64,000 bases of DNA from Monodelphis domestica (Eukaryota > Chordata > Mammalia > Didelphimorphia > Didelphidae), in the NCBI RefSeq assembly GCF_027887165.1, contig NC_077229.1:112605520-112669519 (forward strand), given 5' to 3'. This document shows, one piece after another, positions 44,561-55,939 of the stretch (positions are counted from its first letter, which is position 1; every line of letters begins with the position of its first letter). The position numbers and the translations under genes are program-made. The notes under the pieces were generated by a model that was not told where the DNA came from, ran no database searches, and was given only the letters and a program-made list of their open reading frames with translations.

Positions 44561-45715
44561 AGAGCTAATGTTTTAAAATTCGCTGTATTTAGAAAAATGA
44601 GCTATCTGTGTAAGAGTGGAGCTGGTTAATAAAATCAACCCATCCCAAACAAAGAAACTGACTAGATGCTAGCTTAGTTACCTTAAACATGTGAGAATAC
44701 CTCCACTGAGGCAATCAATCAAGAGGTATTAAGTAAGTGAGAATAAACTCTAATTCCCAATTGAACTGATTAATCAAAGGTTCTAAAAGTCCTTGTTCAA
44801 TTAAAATGTTTATTAGAGTTCTTGAGGAGGAATCTCTTGGAGAGTCAAAATGCTTTGACTGGCCCAAGAACCCTTGATCAGAGATCAAACTTGTGACCTT
44901 TAGAGGGTCAGAGGATTTGGGATGTTTCTTCAGCATTCTAGAGTGCTTCCTAGAGCATCAGTGCCTGGGAACACAATGCAGGAAAGTAGCTACAAGTCCC
45001 TACAAAGAGCCCAACACAAAAGCTACAGTTACCAAGGAAAAATTCATGAATAGTCCACAAAAGGGAGAAAAGAACCTCCAGCAACCAAAAGCTATCAGCT
45101 ACATTTTGCTATATCAGTTTTCTAAGCTTAGAGTAGGGGTTAGGAGAGAAAAGCCTATCCTGGTTTCATATACAATATAGGATATTATTTTGTTTTTAGT
45201 ATGTTTGTCAAGTTCAGAATAAACATTAAAAATGTTTTTCTTAAAAACAGTGTGAGGGAAAGGGGAATATAATGAACAAAAGTTATGAAGACAAAAAATA
45301 TCTTGGGTCCTCTATGGGGAATACTATGTTACCATTTGGATATTTTTTCTTTTTTTCATCAAATCAATCCTGTATTTCCTATACATTTTAACCTGATTAA
45401 TTCTGTTAAAAATAAACATTAAGAGAAATCAAAATTTAAAAAATTATTTCCCAAGCCTGAATTCAAAGATGCATGGTCCTATAATATTTATTAATCATTA
45501 ATAAATGGAAGTTTCATCATGCCCCCTGCAAAGTTAAGCATATATCAGGGACATGTTAACCTACTGAGGTTAAGAGTTATAATAAAATCATATGGCTGAA
45601 ATATAGCTTTTAGACCAAAACCTTCCCTGATGGATGAATCTCTTTCACAACATCCCTTGGAAGTTACCATCTAGCTCCTATTTAAATACTTCTGGTGATA
45701 TTAAGGTCAACTCAT
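44561..45715. other. Unassigned intergenic sequence
   Basis: No confident repeat or coding match. The open frame at 44893-45180 (95 codons) has no recognisable motif. Confidence 0.45.
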
Positions 45716-46440
45716 TGTAAGGATAATTTTAGGGTTGTGACCTAATCTAAATTAATTTTTGGTTGCCAGGGAATATCCCAAATAAAATACCCAAGTCAAT
45801 TTGGAAATTTATGGTGGTTTAATTAATATAGAGGGAAGGAGTTAAGAAGAGAGAGGGAAAGGATGTAGGATTTCTCCCACCTGGCCTGTGCCAGGGGGAG
45901 TTCAAAGTCCTCCGCCACAAGGTCTCTGAAGAAGGTTAGTGACTTCCCAAGAGGAGAGTGTTTGGAAGGTATAGGAGAAAGAATCAGCCTAAATTCCAAG
46001 AGGGCTCAGTAAAGATGCCTCACCTGAACTAGGCTACTCAGCTTCCTCCAGTATAGTATCAAGGAAAACTCACTGCTAAACCTGGACAATAGCAGCCGCC
46101 ACCCAAGATAGCGAAATGCTCAGCCACCTCTCCGCCGCCAAAAAGACTGGAGAAAGGAAGTGGTGCAAAATATATAGACGATTTTTATATCACTTTCCTG
46201 CATTTCACATGTACCAATGGTAGTTTAAGCTTGACTTAGGACAGTCCAGGGGTCTGTCAATTGTTTCTGATTTGTCATTTGCTAGCACATGTCTGTCATA
46301 GGCCATCCTCCTAAATACTTAATCCTTAAGTATGGGTGTAGACATTCCTGTTTTTGTTAGACTAAGTAGGGTGGAGTAATCCAATCTTCATCTCCCCTGA
46401 TGATCATTGGGAGACTAATCTCCCCATTGATCATTTAACA
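45716..46440 (-). mobile_element. Solo LTR of an old endogenous retrovirus (family A)
   Basis: 725 bp from TGTAAGGATAATTTTAG to TCATTTAACA, so TG...CA bounded. In reverse complement it has ATTACTCCACCCTACTTAG near the start, GACTTGGGTATTTTATTTGG and CTAAAATTATCCTTACA at the end, like the copy at 24.0-24.7 kb. No gag, pol or env sequence is adjacent and no clear target duplication was found. Confidence 0.7.
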
Positions 46441-47281
46441 TAATCATCTTGTAGTCCTAAAGCACTTCTAATTACAGATGTATACAATATTCAATTTCTA
46501 AGAGGAAATAACAATAATTAGATAGAAGAAAATAGAATAAAGACAGACAGCAAAACCAATATTTGCTGGGTACATTGACAAAAACCAATTAGGGGGCAGT
46601 CCCCTTTTAGCATAAGAGTATACATTCAAATAAATGTTCAATCAACCACACCCAAAGTTCATTCTGGATCTTTTTGATGTAGTATAGGTTTTCTGGTATC
46701 TTTCTGCAACAGTTCATCCTCTGGATTTAGGAGTTAGCAATCTTCTGTCCTTGAAGATCTTTTCTTGAACAAAAATTCAAAATCTTGGATTTTTACTAAA
46801 ATACATCATGAAGCAGTTAGTGTAGGCGTCTTTGTTTTATAAATTGTCTTTTATTTTTTACTCAGTTATTTCAATGCTGATTAAAACAATTCTTAGAGCA
46901 GTAACAGTTAATCAAAAATAAACAACATTTGGAATAATCTATACCTGTAATCCGCCAACTCTAACTGGTAGGAATTTCTTCCATATTTGGAACTAAACTC
47001 TGCCTTCTTCAAGCTGGAATTAGGAAGGAAATGGTAAAGATCTAAGAACATTTTATCAATATCTTTCATAGTGGGAAGTATTCAATAATGATAAGAATAA
47101 GGATCAGTTAGTGAGATAGAATGTAATTAAATACATTTATGAGACCATAATTATACAAGTTGACTTAGAATCAGTTTTAATAATGTATAAACAAGTCATC
47201 TCCACAGCTATCATATGTGTGAATGATAATTCACTTAACCTTTGAAGCACAGGAAGACAAGAGGTTGGGAGAGAAAAAAGG

Positions 47282-47282
<1 letters not shown>
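46441..47282. other. Unassigned intergenic sequence
   Basis: AT-rich; no repeat or gene recognised. Whether the first part derives from retroviral interior sequence cannot be decided. Confidence 0.4.
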
Positions 47283-47285
<3 letters not shown>

Positions 47286-47343
<58 letters not shown>

Positions 47344-47470
47344 CTTCTCCCTTTCCCTCTTCCTCTTCCTCTCCCTCTCCTGCTCTCCCTCTCTCCCTCT
47401 CTTCCTCTTCCTTTCTCCCTCTCCCTCTCCTCTCCCTCTCTCCCTCTTTTTCTCCCTCTCCCCCCCCTCA
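47286..47470 (+). repeat. (CT)n microsatellite and long pyrimidine tract
   Basis: About 55 bp of pure CT followed by about 125 bp of mixed C/T hexamers (CCCTCT, CTTCCT) and a short CACACA run. Apparent Arg-Glu and Ser-Leu frames on the two strands are artefacts. Confidence 0.97.
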
Positions 47471-47539
47471 CACACATACACATACACACACACAAATACT
47501 CTTTACTTGATCCCATCTTTGATTTTTACTAATTGTGTT

Positions 47540-47670
47540 ATAGTCAGATCACTCAGATCAATTTTTTCATCTGTAAAACAGGAATAATAATATTGGATTA
47601 CCTGCTTCACAGAATTGTTGTGAGTAAATGGCTTTGCAAAAATCTTAAGGCCCTCGATGAATGTGAGTTG
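47540..47670 (+). mobile_element. MIR 3' half
   Basis: TTTTTCATCTGTAAAACAGG, ATAATAATATTGGATTACC and AGAATTGTTGTGAGTAAATG follow the MIR order. Confidence 0.75.
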
Positions 47671-48022
47671 TTATGGCTATAATCACAGTTTGTAATTTAT
47701 AAAGGATAAGGGAGGCTTTTATGAAATGCTTACACTGTGGCCCTAAATTTCAGCTGGTGCCACTCACATCTTAGTGCTCTTGTGATCATGCAAGAACAAG
47801 CCAAGAATTGCCAAAGAAGCTAGAAATATGGTCTCTGAATACCTAAAAACAACAGGATGCTAGATAGAGAAAATCTTCTGCTTTGACCCTCTGATTTTAT
47901 AGGGAAAAGGGAAAAAATGAGAAATTGAGTTCCAAAGAGAAGAACTAATAGCTCCACAGGTATTTTTAGTTGAGAGATCATCCAGTAATGACCAGAAAAA
48001 GGAAAGGAAGTGGTGGATACTC
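47671..48022. other. Unassigned intergenic sequence
   Basis: About 350 bp in which no repeat or coding feature was recognised. Confidence 0.5.
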
Positions 48023-48024
48023 CC

Positions 48025-48275
48025 TTTTTGTCATTCAGTTGTTTTCAGCTGTGCCCATCTCTTTGAGACTCCATTTGAGGTTCTTTTGGCAAAGAAACTG
48101 AAGTGGTTTGCCATTTCTTTCTCCATCTCATTTTACAGGTAAGGAGACAAATAGGGTTAAATGACTTACTCAAGGTCTCATGGCTAGAAAGTATTTGAGG
48201 CCAGATTTAAACTAGAAGATGAATCTTCCTGACTCCAGGTCCAATGCCCTATCCACTGTGCTTCCTAGCTGCCCA
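48025..48275 (-). mobile_element. MAR1-like CORE-SINE, antisense
   Basis: TCATTCAGTTGTTTTCAGC, CATTTGAGGTTCTTTTGGCA, GTGGTTTGCCATTTCTTTCT, ACAAATAGGGTTAAATGAC and CTATCCACTGTGCTTCCTAG. Confidence 0.85.
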
Positions 48276-48464
48276 TCCTCTCTTTTAGGGGGTACCAAAG
48301 TGTCTATTTGTGAATTTGATTATATCCCAGGATACATTTCTAAGGCACTATAGGGAATATATCATTTTGAGGTGCTTCCTACATTTTTAAAAGTGCCTAA
48401 GTCAAGCCTGCTTGGGACTTTAGCTGAACAGGTATCTCTTCCCTCTCCCCCCACCATTCTGCTT

Positions 48465-48603
48465 TTCAGCCTTCTTTTATGTACTATCTTCTCCCATTAG
48501 AAAGAAAACTCCCTGAGCGTTTCTCTCTCCTTTCTTTCTACTCATATTTGTATTCTCACTGCTTAGCACAGTGCCTAAAACATAGTTATGACTTAACAAA
48601 TGC
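48465..48603 (+). mobile_element. L2 3' end
   Basis: CCCATTAGAAAGAAAACTCC, TTGTATTCTCACTGCTTAGC, ACAGTGCCTAAAACATAG and TAACAAATGCTTGTTGA. Confidence 0.8.
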
Positions 48604-48610
48604 TTGTTGA

Positions 48611-48830
48611 GGGGCAGTTAGGTGGCTTAGGGGAGTTGAGCCAGTTAGAACCAGGTCTGGAGATGGAAGATCCTGGGTTCAAATCTGGTCTCAGATATTT
48701 CCTAGGTGTGCGCCCTTGAGAAAGTTATTTGGCTCCAATTGCCTGACCCGTCCTGCTTTTCTGTCTGGAATTCAGCAGTAGATATCGGTTCTAAAACAGA
48801 AGGTAAGGGGTTTTTTTTTTTTTAAAGAAA
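48611..48830 (+). mobile_element. tRNA-derived marsupial SINE
   Basis: GGGGCAGTTAGGTGGCTTAG head, GGTTCAAATCTGGTCTCAG box B, TTCAGCAGTAGATATCGGTT and AAGGTAAGGGGTTTTTT tail. Inserted right at the L2 end. Confidence 0.85.
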
Positions 48831-48879
48831 AAGAAATGCTTGTTGTCTTGTTGAGTTCCAAGATTTTTCAGAAGAGATG

Positions 48880-49228
48880 ACTACTGCCTATGTCTGATGA
48901 TTCAAGCACTGCCAGAGATGTGAAGCTTGAGCCAGACAGTGAAGACCACAGGACCCAGGTGGTGTTTTCATCATTGTTGCCCATTAAAGGCAAGGGAGGC
49001 CAAAAATAAAAGCAGATTTAAGAAAAGAGTGTCAGGCATATATGAAATGCCAGTGAGCAGAAACAGGAGAGCAATTTACACAATAATAACAATATTGGGA
49101 AGACAAACAACTTGGAAAGACTTGAAAACTATGATTAACAAAATGACAATCAAATTCCAGAGGACTCATAATAAATTATTCTACCAACCTCCAGACAGAT
49201 TGGCTCAGAGTACAGAGTGAGGACTGTG

Positions 49229-49261
<33 letters not shown>

Positions 49262-49440
49262 TTGGAAATGGCCAGTGGGGGAATTTGTTTTGCTTGATTA
49301 TATATGTTGTAAAGAGTTTTTTCCCCCCCACTTAAGTCAATTTGCTAGAGGGGAGGGAAGGGTGGGTGAAGGAAAGAGAAAGTAGGAGGGAAAGAATGTG
49401 AATCTGAAAATTAAATAAAAATTGAATTTTTAAAAAGTAA
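48880..49440 (+). mobile_element. 5'-truncated L1 3' end of a divergent subfamily
   Basis: CAGTGAGCAGAAACAGGAGA aligns with the sense end of L1 ORF2 (the SRTRRTL region). It is followed by a G/A-rich 3' UTR (GAGGGGAGGGAAGGGTGGG) and ends AAATAAAAATTGAATTTTT. A (TG)n microsatellite lies at about 49229-49261. The 5' border is uncertain. Confidence 0.65.
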
Positions 49441-49448
49441 AGGGTAGG

Positions 49449-49640
49449 GGGGCAGCTAGGGGGCTCGATAGCTAGAGATGGACCTGGGTTCAAGTCTGGC
49501 CTCAGACATGTCCTAGCTCTATGACCCTGAACAAGTCACTTAACCCTCAGTTCCTAGCCCTTATTACTCTTCTGCTTTGGAACTAATACACAGCATTCAT
49601 TCTAAGATGGAAGGTAAGGGTTTAAAAAAAGAAAAAAAAG
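49449..49640 (+). mobile_element. tRNA-derived marsupial SINE
   Basis: GGGGGGCAGCTAGGGGGCTC head with a short internal deletion, GTTCAAGTCTGGCCTCAGAC, CAAGTCACTTAACCCTCAG and AAGGTAAGGGTTTAAAAAAA tail. Confidence 0.87.
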
Positions 49641-49894
49641 GTATCTGAGAACAAGAACTGGATTTCTAGTCCAAAATTGTAAGAATGACAGCCTTTAGGC
49701 CTGGGATTGAGTACAGCTAAAAAGGTACAGTAAGAATATATTTTTGTTTTTGATTGGTTGATAAAGGGAGTTACCTGATCAGCTTGATGACCTTCCTGGG
49801 AGGTGAATCTTTCTCTAGAACCTTTGATATTTCTTCTCCTCCAGAACAGGACATGCTCATTAATACCTTCTGGACAGAAAAAGACAAATTTTGA

Positions 49895-50068
49895 TTGAGT
49901 CTCACTCAGTCAAGGACTATTTATTAAATACTTATTATGTGACTGGCTCTGAACTTACAAAGAAAGGGGGGGAAAGCCACAAAACAGTGTTTCTGCCCTT
50001 AAGGAACTCACATTCTAATGACAGAAACAACATGAAACTATGTATAAACAAGATATATATACAGAGTA
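49895..50068 (-). mobile_element. Antisense L2 3' region
   Basis: GGACTATTTATTAAATACTT, TATGTGACTGGCTCTGAACT, CTGCCCTTAAGGAACTCACA and CTATGTATAAACAAGATA. The same element resumes at 50540 and 50840 around two insertions. Confidence 0.75.
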
Positions 50069-50069
50069 G

Positions 50070-50538
50070 AAAGATGGTGTTGTTCATCCTTCATTTTTTC
50101 CAGGAGTACCAAAGACACCATGGGGGTGATTCTGGACTCCAGGGTGAATTGGATTGAAATGAGGCAGAGTTGCGCAAAGTCCTCTGCCTCACTTTCTCTT
50201 TGAGAGTCATTGAAGTCCAGTGGCAGGACAAAAGTCAGAATGATTGGTGATGACCCAGGATGTAGACATCTTTGATGTCTGATCAGGCTGTAAGCCCTCC
50301 ACAGTGCCTGCTTCAGCCTCCTTCCTGGGCTTTGGAACAAATTGTTCTCATCTCCCCATTCTGCCGAGGCGAAGTTTTTATATGGTTGAGGTAAACATCC
50401 CCCTAACTCACTGATGGGTTTGAGGCCCATTGGTTACCCTCAATTTGGTTTAGCCTGTATGCCAAGATAGTTTCTACCACAATGTGGCCTCTGAGGCATG
50501 GCACAGCTTCTTGGAGGGTTGAATGAAAAAGCTGGACA
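50070..50538 (+). mobile_element. Dispersed repeat X, longest copy
   Basis: Starts TTGTTCATCCTTCATTTTTT and runs through GAATTGGATTGAAATGAGGC, CATTGAAGTCCAGTGGCAGG, GTTTGAGGCCCATTGGTTAC and TGGCACAGCTTCTTGGAGGG. It shares blocks with 32.2 and 38.6 kb. An unnamed but clearly repeated marsupial element; the open frame on the opposite strand is not coding. Confidence 0.7.
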
Positions 50539-51004
50539 CCAAAAGTGGATACGCAGCCCTCAAAAGGACAAGAGGAAAAGAGAAGTCTCTTGCAGAAAAT
50601 GGCATCTGCTGAATTCTGAAAGAAATCAGAGGGGGAAGCTGGGTGGCTCAGTAGATTAAGAATCAGGCCTAGAGATGGGAGGTCCTGGGTTCAAATCTGG
50701 CCTCTGATATTTTCTTTCCATGTGACCCTGTGGACAAGTCACTTATCCCTCACTGCCTTGCCCTTACCACTTTTCTGCGTTGGAACCAATACATAGTATT
50801 GATTCTAAGACAGAAGGTAAGGGTTTAAAAAAAAAATAGAAAGAAACCAGAGAAACTAAGAGACAGAGGTGAGGGAACAGAGTCATAGGGGACAACCAGA
50901 TCAAAGGCAAGGAGTCAGGAGTTGGAGTGTTCTGTGTGAGAAACAAGAAGTAGGCTAATGAAGGTAGATGTTGAAGCAGTTAGATATCTAGTCTTGGAAT
51001 CATG
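50539..51004 (-). mobile_element. Antisense L2 fragments around a SINE
   Basis: GAAAATGGCATCTGCTGAATTC-like text before, and GGAGTCAGGAGTTGGAGTGT plus TGTGTGAGAAACAAGAAG after the SINE at 50631-50838 follow antisense L2 order. Confidence 0.55.
50631..50838 (+). mobile_element. tRNA-derived marsupial SINE, well preserved
   Basis: GGGGGAAGCTGGGTGGCTCA head, GGTTCAAATCTGGCCTCTGA box B, CGTTGGAACCAATACATAGT and AAGGTAAGGGTTTAAAAA tail. Confidence 0.9.
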
Positions 51005-51245
51005 AAATTTTGTTCAGTTGTTTCAGTCATACCTGACTGTGATCTCATTTGGGGTTTTCTTGGCAAAAATGCTAGTGGTTTGCAATTTACTTCTATAGCT
51101 CATTTTAAGGATGAGGGAATTGAGGCAAGCAGGGTGACTTGCCCAGGATCACATAGCCAGTCAATGTTTGAGGTTAGATTTGAACTCAGATCTTTTTGAC
51201 TCCATTTCTGGCACTCTATCTATTGAGTCATCCAGCTGTTTCTCA
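51005..51245 (-). mobile_element. MAR1-like CORE-SINE, antisense
   Basis: GTTCAGTTGTTTCAGTCATA, CATTTGGGGTTTTCTTGGCA, GACTTGCCCAGGATCACATA and CACTCTATCTATTGAGTCAT. Confidence 0.88.
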
Positions 51246-51254
51246 AGAAGACCA

Positions 51255-51900
51255 GCATTCAAATTCATTTTTAAGCACTTAATATTCATGTGACTGTGAG
51301 CAACTCATTTACTCTCTGTCTAAATCAGTTTTCCCATTTGTTAAAAAAAGGGGGGGAGGAAAGACCCACACAAACTAATGTGGACTGAAATGAGCAGAAC
51401 CAGGAGAACATTATGCACAGTAACTGAAACTTTGAGGGACAATCAAATGTAATGGATTTCTCTACTAGAAATAATGCAATGATCCAGGACAATTCAGAGG
51501 GACTTATGAGAAAGAACACTACCCACATCCAGAGAAAGAACCGTGGGAGTAGAGGAAAAGCAGATGATTTATCACTTGTTTATATGAGTATACGATTTGA
51601 GGTTTTGGTTTTCAAAGATCACCTTGTTACCAAAATGAATAATATGGAAATAAGTTTTGAGTGACAAAACATGTGAAATTGCTTGTCAGCTCCAGGATAG
51701 GGGAGGGAAGAAGGGAGGAAGAGAACCATGAATCATGTAACCATGGAAAAATATTTTTAAAAATAAAGTTTTTTTAAGAGAAATAATAATAATAATAGCA
51801 ACTACCTCCCAGGGCTGTTGTGAGGAACAAATGAGATAATAATTTTAAAGTGCTTAGCACAGTGCCTGATAAGTGTGCTATATGAATATTAGTTATTATT
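51255..51900 (+). mobile_element. MIR SINE split by an L1 3' end (51355-51778)
   Basis: The MIR 5' half ends TCAGTTTTCCCATTTGTTAAA and the 3' half resumes at about 51790 with AGGGCTGTTGTGAGGAAC and CTTAGCACAGTGCCTG. Between them is a sense L1 fragment. It starts in the ORF2 C-terminal region (GAGCAGAACCAGGAGAACAT), then TAATGGATTTCTCTACTAG, and ends CATGGAAAAATATTTTTAAA. The L1 is thus younger than the MIR. Confidence 0.8.
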
Positions 51901-51929
51901 AAAACATAATACGTGTAAGAGAATAAAGC

Positions 51930-52640
51930 TTAATGAGTTTGAAAATGGAGGAAAGGATTGGATTGTGAAGCATTCTAAATTCAAAACAGTAGATTTTATG
52001 TTTGATCCTGGAGGTATTAGAAAACCATTGGAGTTTAGTGAGTACAGAGGGGATAGTGGGTGGCATGTTCAGACTTGTGGTTTAAGAAAATGACTTTGGA
52101 GGATGGATTAGAGTGGGGAGAGATTTGAAGCAGGGATTCCAATTAGAAAGCTCTTGCAATAGTCTAGCTGAGAGGTGATGAGGGCTTGAAGTAAAGTAGA
52201 AGCTGTGTGAGTAAAGAGAAAGGACCATCTATGTGAAGTTATGAAAGTAGAAAAGACAAGATTTGGCAATGGGTTAGATATTTAGAGTAACTGTGAATGA
52301 AGACTCAAGGGTTACACCAAGATTATGAGCATGAGTAACTAGGAGGATGGTAATATCCTTGAAAGTAACAGACATTAAGAAATAGGGAGAGTTTTGGGCA
52401 AAAGATATTGAGTTCCCTTTTTAACATACTGAGTTCCAAATATCCCCAAGATATCCAGTTTGAGATGTGTAAAAGGCTGTTGGTGATGGGAAACTAGAAT
52501 TTAGGAGAAAAACTAGGACTAGATATATAGATCTAGAATTTAGGAGAAAAACTAGGACTAGATATATAGATCTAGATCTACCTACATAGAAGTGATCATT
52601 GAACTATGAAGTTCATAAAGTCAATTGATATAATATAGAA
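51930..52640 (-). mobile_element. L2 ORF2 fragment, antisense
   Basis: TTTTATGTTTGATCCTGGAG, GTGGGTGGCATGTTCAGACT, CTTGCAATAGTCTAGCTGAG and GATGAGGGCTTGAAGTAAAG are the reverse complement of the L2 reverse-transcriptase end region. Confidence 0.8.
52497..52574 (+). repeat. Perfect 39-bp tandem duplication
   Basis: GAATTTAGGAGAAAAACTAG...ATAGATCTA occurs twice without a mismatch at 52497-52535 and 52536-52574, inside old L2. Identity of copies in decayed sequence implies a recent duplication. Confidence 0.97.
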
Positions 52641-53122
52641 CAGTTATGGTGAACCTATGGCACAGGTGCCAAAGATGGTATGCAGAATGCTCTCTTTGGG
52701 CACTTGGTCACCTTCCCTCCCCAACCTCCACCCCCAGAATTCATTACTAGAAAGACAGAAGGACTCTGGAAGAGCTGCTTCCTTCTCCCTCTCCACTGTG
52801 TCTGATAACATTTTTTCACTTCACTCACTCCTCTGCCAAGCATCCCAATGGGAGCACATGGGGGTAAAGTGAATGGCTCACAGATGGCAGAGATGGAGGG
52901 GAGCAGAGTGCTCAGACCACTTCCCTCCCCCTCTTTACACTTGCTGAGAACATTCCTCACTTATCCCACCCCTCTATCTAGCAGCCCAAAGGCAGCACTT
53001 TCTTCCTTCCCTGTGAGGGTAAGGGAAGGTCAGAGTATACCCAGTATATGGGGGGGAGGGGCACAGCACTAGGTCTGGAGGGTGGGGCCAAGCATTCCAT
53101 CTCTAAAGGTTCACCATCACTG
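52641..53122 (+). mobile_element. OposCharlie-like hAT element, non-autonomous
   Basis: 482 bp from CAGTTATGGTGAACCTATGG to AAAGGTTCACCATCACTG. The ends are inverted copies (CAGTNATGGTGAACCT). The interior has no transposase. Target duplications are not clear. It interrupts an antisense L2 region. Confidence 0.8.
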
Positions 53123-53807
53123 GCATGGAGAGAGAAGAGAAGACCCAGGAAATAGCCTTGAGGGATGGCTTATAGTTAGTGGACATGATTTAAATAAAGT
53201 TCTAGGAAAGAAGACATTTGGAAAAGACAGGAAAGTAAGAGGAAAACCAAGGTAGAACATTATTGTAAAGGGTTTACAGAGAGGAGAGACTATCAAGAAG
53301 GAGAGCATATTGCACCACATCAAAGATTGCAGAAGGATGAGAACTGAGAAAAAGCCATTAGATTTGGCAATTAAGAGATCGTAGGTAAGGGAGAAAGTGG
53401 TTTTAATGGAATGATGTGTTCAAAAGCCACATTTCAAAGGCTTTAGAAGTGAGAGTAGAGGAAGGGGAGGGTAGCTAGTGTGATCACCCTTTATCAGCGT
53501 TGAGCTGAGGAGAGGAGAGATGTATGGTAGGACCAAGGAAGGGATTTTTAGGAATAAAAGAGGCATGAATGTGTTTGTAAAAACCAGTGGATAGGGAAAG
53601 ATTGAAGATAAGATAGAAAATGAGGATGACAGTGGGAACAATCTATTGGAGAAGATGGGAGGAAGTGGGATCAAAGGCGTATTTAAAGGTATTGGCCTTG
53701 GCAAGGAGAAGGGCTACGTCTTTATTAGAAACAAGACTGAAAAACAAAAAGGGTGGGGGAGTTGTTTGAATGATATAAGATTAGGAAGAGGGGAGAAGAG
53801 GGTGCTT
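53123..53807 (-). mobile_element. Decayed LINE sequence, antisense, probably L2
   Basis: AAAGCCATTAGATTTGGCAA and AATGGAATGATGTGTTCAAA resemble antisense LINE text, but the exact family is uncertain. Open frames are not coding. Confidence 0.45.
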
Positions 53808-53829
53808 TAAGTATTTAATAACCTCTTTT

Positions 53830-54046
53830 TAAAAATGTATTTAATTAATTTAGAATATTTTTCCAAGGTTACAAGATTCATGTTCTTTCCCTCTCCTCCC
53901 CTTCCCATAGCTAACATGCAATTCCACTGGGTTTTACATGTGTCATTGATTAAGACCTCTTTCCATTTTATTAATATTTGTACTAGGGTGATCATTTAGA
54001 GTCTACATTCCCAATCATATCCCCATCATCCCATGTGATCAAGCAG
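53830..54046 (-). mobile_element. 5'-truncated L1 3' end with 22-bp target duplication
   Basis: TTTAATTAATTTAGAATATT to GTGATCATTTAGAGTC, CATCCCATGTGATCAAGCAG. Flanked by perfect copies of TAAGTATTTAATAACCTCTT (plus TT) at 53808-53829 and 54047-54068. Confidence 0.9.
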
Positions 54047-54068
54047 TAAGTATTTAATAACCTCTTTT

Positions 54069-55340
54069 GTTGAGATGAAGTCCTCAACTAAAAAGGTGAG
54101 GTAGTAGGTACAATGAGAAGCTTGATGAGGAAGGAAAAAATCTGAAATAGGCATCATGATAAGAACAAATTAATTAGGGAGGTACAAAGTTATTGTCCTG
54201 TTGCAGCGACAGGCAGGGTATAATTACATAGCATAAATTGGTTTAATCAAAAGGGTTTTGTGGCTTTTCATGGCTTTGTATCAAGGTATGTATATTGGAG
54301 TAAAAACAGCAGATGATGGGAGTAAGGCATGTTTGAAGTCTGACAAGTTGTGATGAGAAAGGGGAGGACAAAGGATTGCAGTGGGGATGATAATATAGAG
54401 GAGAACTGGTTAATCAAGGATCAAGATAGAAACAAGAGGCTAATGTATCCAATATAAGGGCAATGATCTGGGGAAGAACTTAGGGTTGGAGGGATTGAAA
54501 GTGAGGACAAAGAATAGGATCAGGAGCCACAAAGGAAGAGGAAAAAATGGAATTATATATGATCATGATTAAAGAGAGGAATTTTGGAATCCATGAAAAT
54601 GGAAAACGAACTGTTGAGGATTGTGGAAATATAAAGGGTATGACCATCTCTCTGTGAAAATAGAGTAGAGAAGTAGAACTTGGGAACAGATAAACTTGAA
54701 GAATTGGGGCTTTAGAGTATTTGAGGAAGCATCAGTGTATATGCTGAAGTACTCTATTAGGAGGGAATGAGTTAGAGTAGAGAGGAAAACTGTAAGAACT
54801 CACTGAAAAAGAAAGAAGAATGTGCCAAGAGTTTAACAGCTAACAGAATTCTGAGCAGATAATAAAATTGGATTGAATGAAATGCAGAAGAGAAGAAATT
54901 GCTGGATGATATCAGTAGAGGGAGAGTCTGGAAGTGAGAGTGGGAAGCAAAGAATATACCAAACATGACCAGAGACTTGAGGTTGAGTAAAATGCAACCA
55001 GTGCTGGAAAGAATGGCCAGGGATGCAGCAGCATCAGGAGGGAGCTAGTTATTGATCAGTGCCAGAAGATAGAAGGAGTGAGAAAGAAAAAGTTTAGGTT
55101 AAAAGAAAGTGTGTTCATTAGGAAACTTGCGTTCTAGAGACCACAGTGGAAGGAGCAGGGTGGGAGTTGAATTGAGGAAACTGGGAATAAGTGAGTAAGC
55201 CACATTCAAGTAGTCCGGAAAATGGTGTCTAGAAACTAAGAAGTGCTTTCTTATATTGAGCCAAACTTTGCTTGTTTCAAGATGGAATTATAAAGGAGAT
55301 TTAAAAGATCTGGGATTCTCCTTTAATTTCTTGCAGCTAG
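54069..55340 (-). mobile_element. Decayed LINE sequence, antisense, family uncertain
   Basis: Continues the purine-rich antisense LINE text (for example GAGGAAGGAAAAAATCTGAA, GGGAGGGAGCTAG-like). No coding frame survives. It may be one old insertion with 51.9-53.8 kb. Confidence 0.4.
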
Positions 55341-55344
55341 GCAG

Positions 55345-55555
55345 TATGCTGAGGGTTAAAGCTCTAGTCCTAGGGTCAGGAAAATGTGAGTTCAAATCCA
55401 GCCTCAGATCCTTCCTAACTGTGTGACCCTGGGCTAGTCACTTAGTTGCCTCAGTTTCATTATCTATAAAAATGGAAATAATAATAGCACATACCTCTCA
55501 GGGTTGTTGTGAGACTCGATAGTAAACGGAATATAAATGTTATCTATTAATATAT
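55345..55555 (+). mobile_element. MIR/MAR-like CORE-SINE
   Basis: GAGTTCAAATCCAGCCTCAG, CTGTGTGACCCTGGGCTAGT, GCCTCAGTTTCATTATCTAT and CTCAGGGTTGTTGTGAGAC. Confidence 0.88.
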
Positions 55556-55930
55556 TTATCTTTATCTGCATCACAAAGTAAGCCATTAAAAATGTCTACT
55601 TAGAGAACGGATGTCATATAACTCAGGCTTGTGCTGTTCCCCATAAGTACTTAGATGAAGATACTTAATCTGTGATGCTACCTTAGATCCTAAGTGTATG
55701 GGGATGGCTTGGCTGGTCTAATTAAGAAAGGAAAGTCTGTAGTGATCAGATCTCAGATCATAATACACTAGAAACAGGAGGTGGGTCACATGAATCAAAA
55801 GGGTCAGATAACTAGAATAATAAACATGAGTTACAAAACAAATAGGAACCCAAGACAAGAGGCATGTTCAGGGGCCATATACTATGTAAAGTATTTGGAA
55901 TATTAAAAAAAAAAAGGAAGTCCATGAATT
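55556..55930. other. Unassigned intergenic sequence
   Basis: No repeat or gene recognised; ends in a short A-run next to the following SINE. Confidence 0.5.
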
Positions 55931-55939
55931 TAAGGAGCC

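Noticed and set aside
47137..47532. Overlapping 93-118 codon frames on both strands
   Set aside because: They read through the pyrimidine tract; the residue runs come from dinucleotide and hexanucleotide repeats.
50038..50430. 130-codon - strand frame
   Set aside because: It lies within repeat X; equivalent frames are broken in the other copies.
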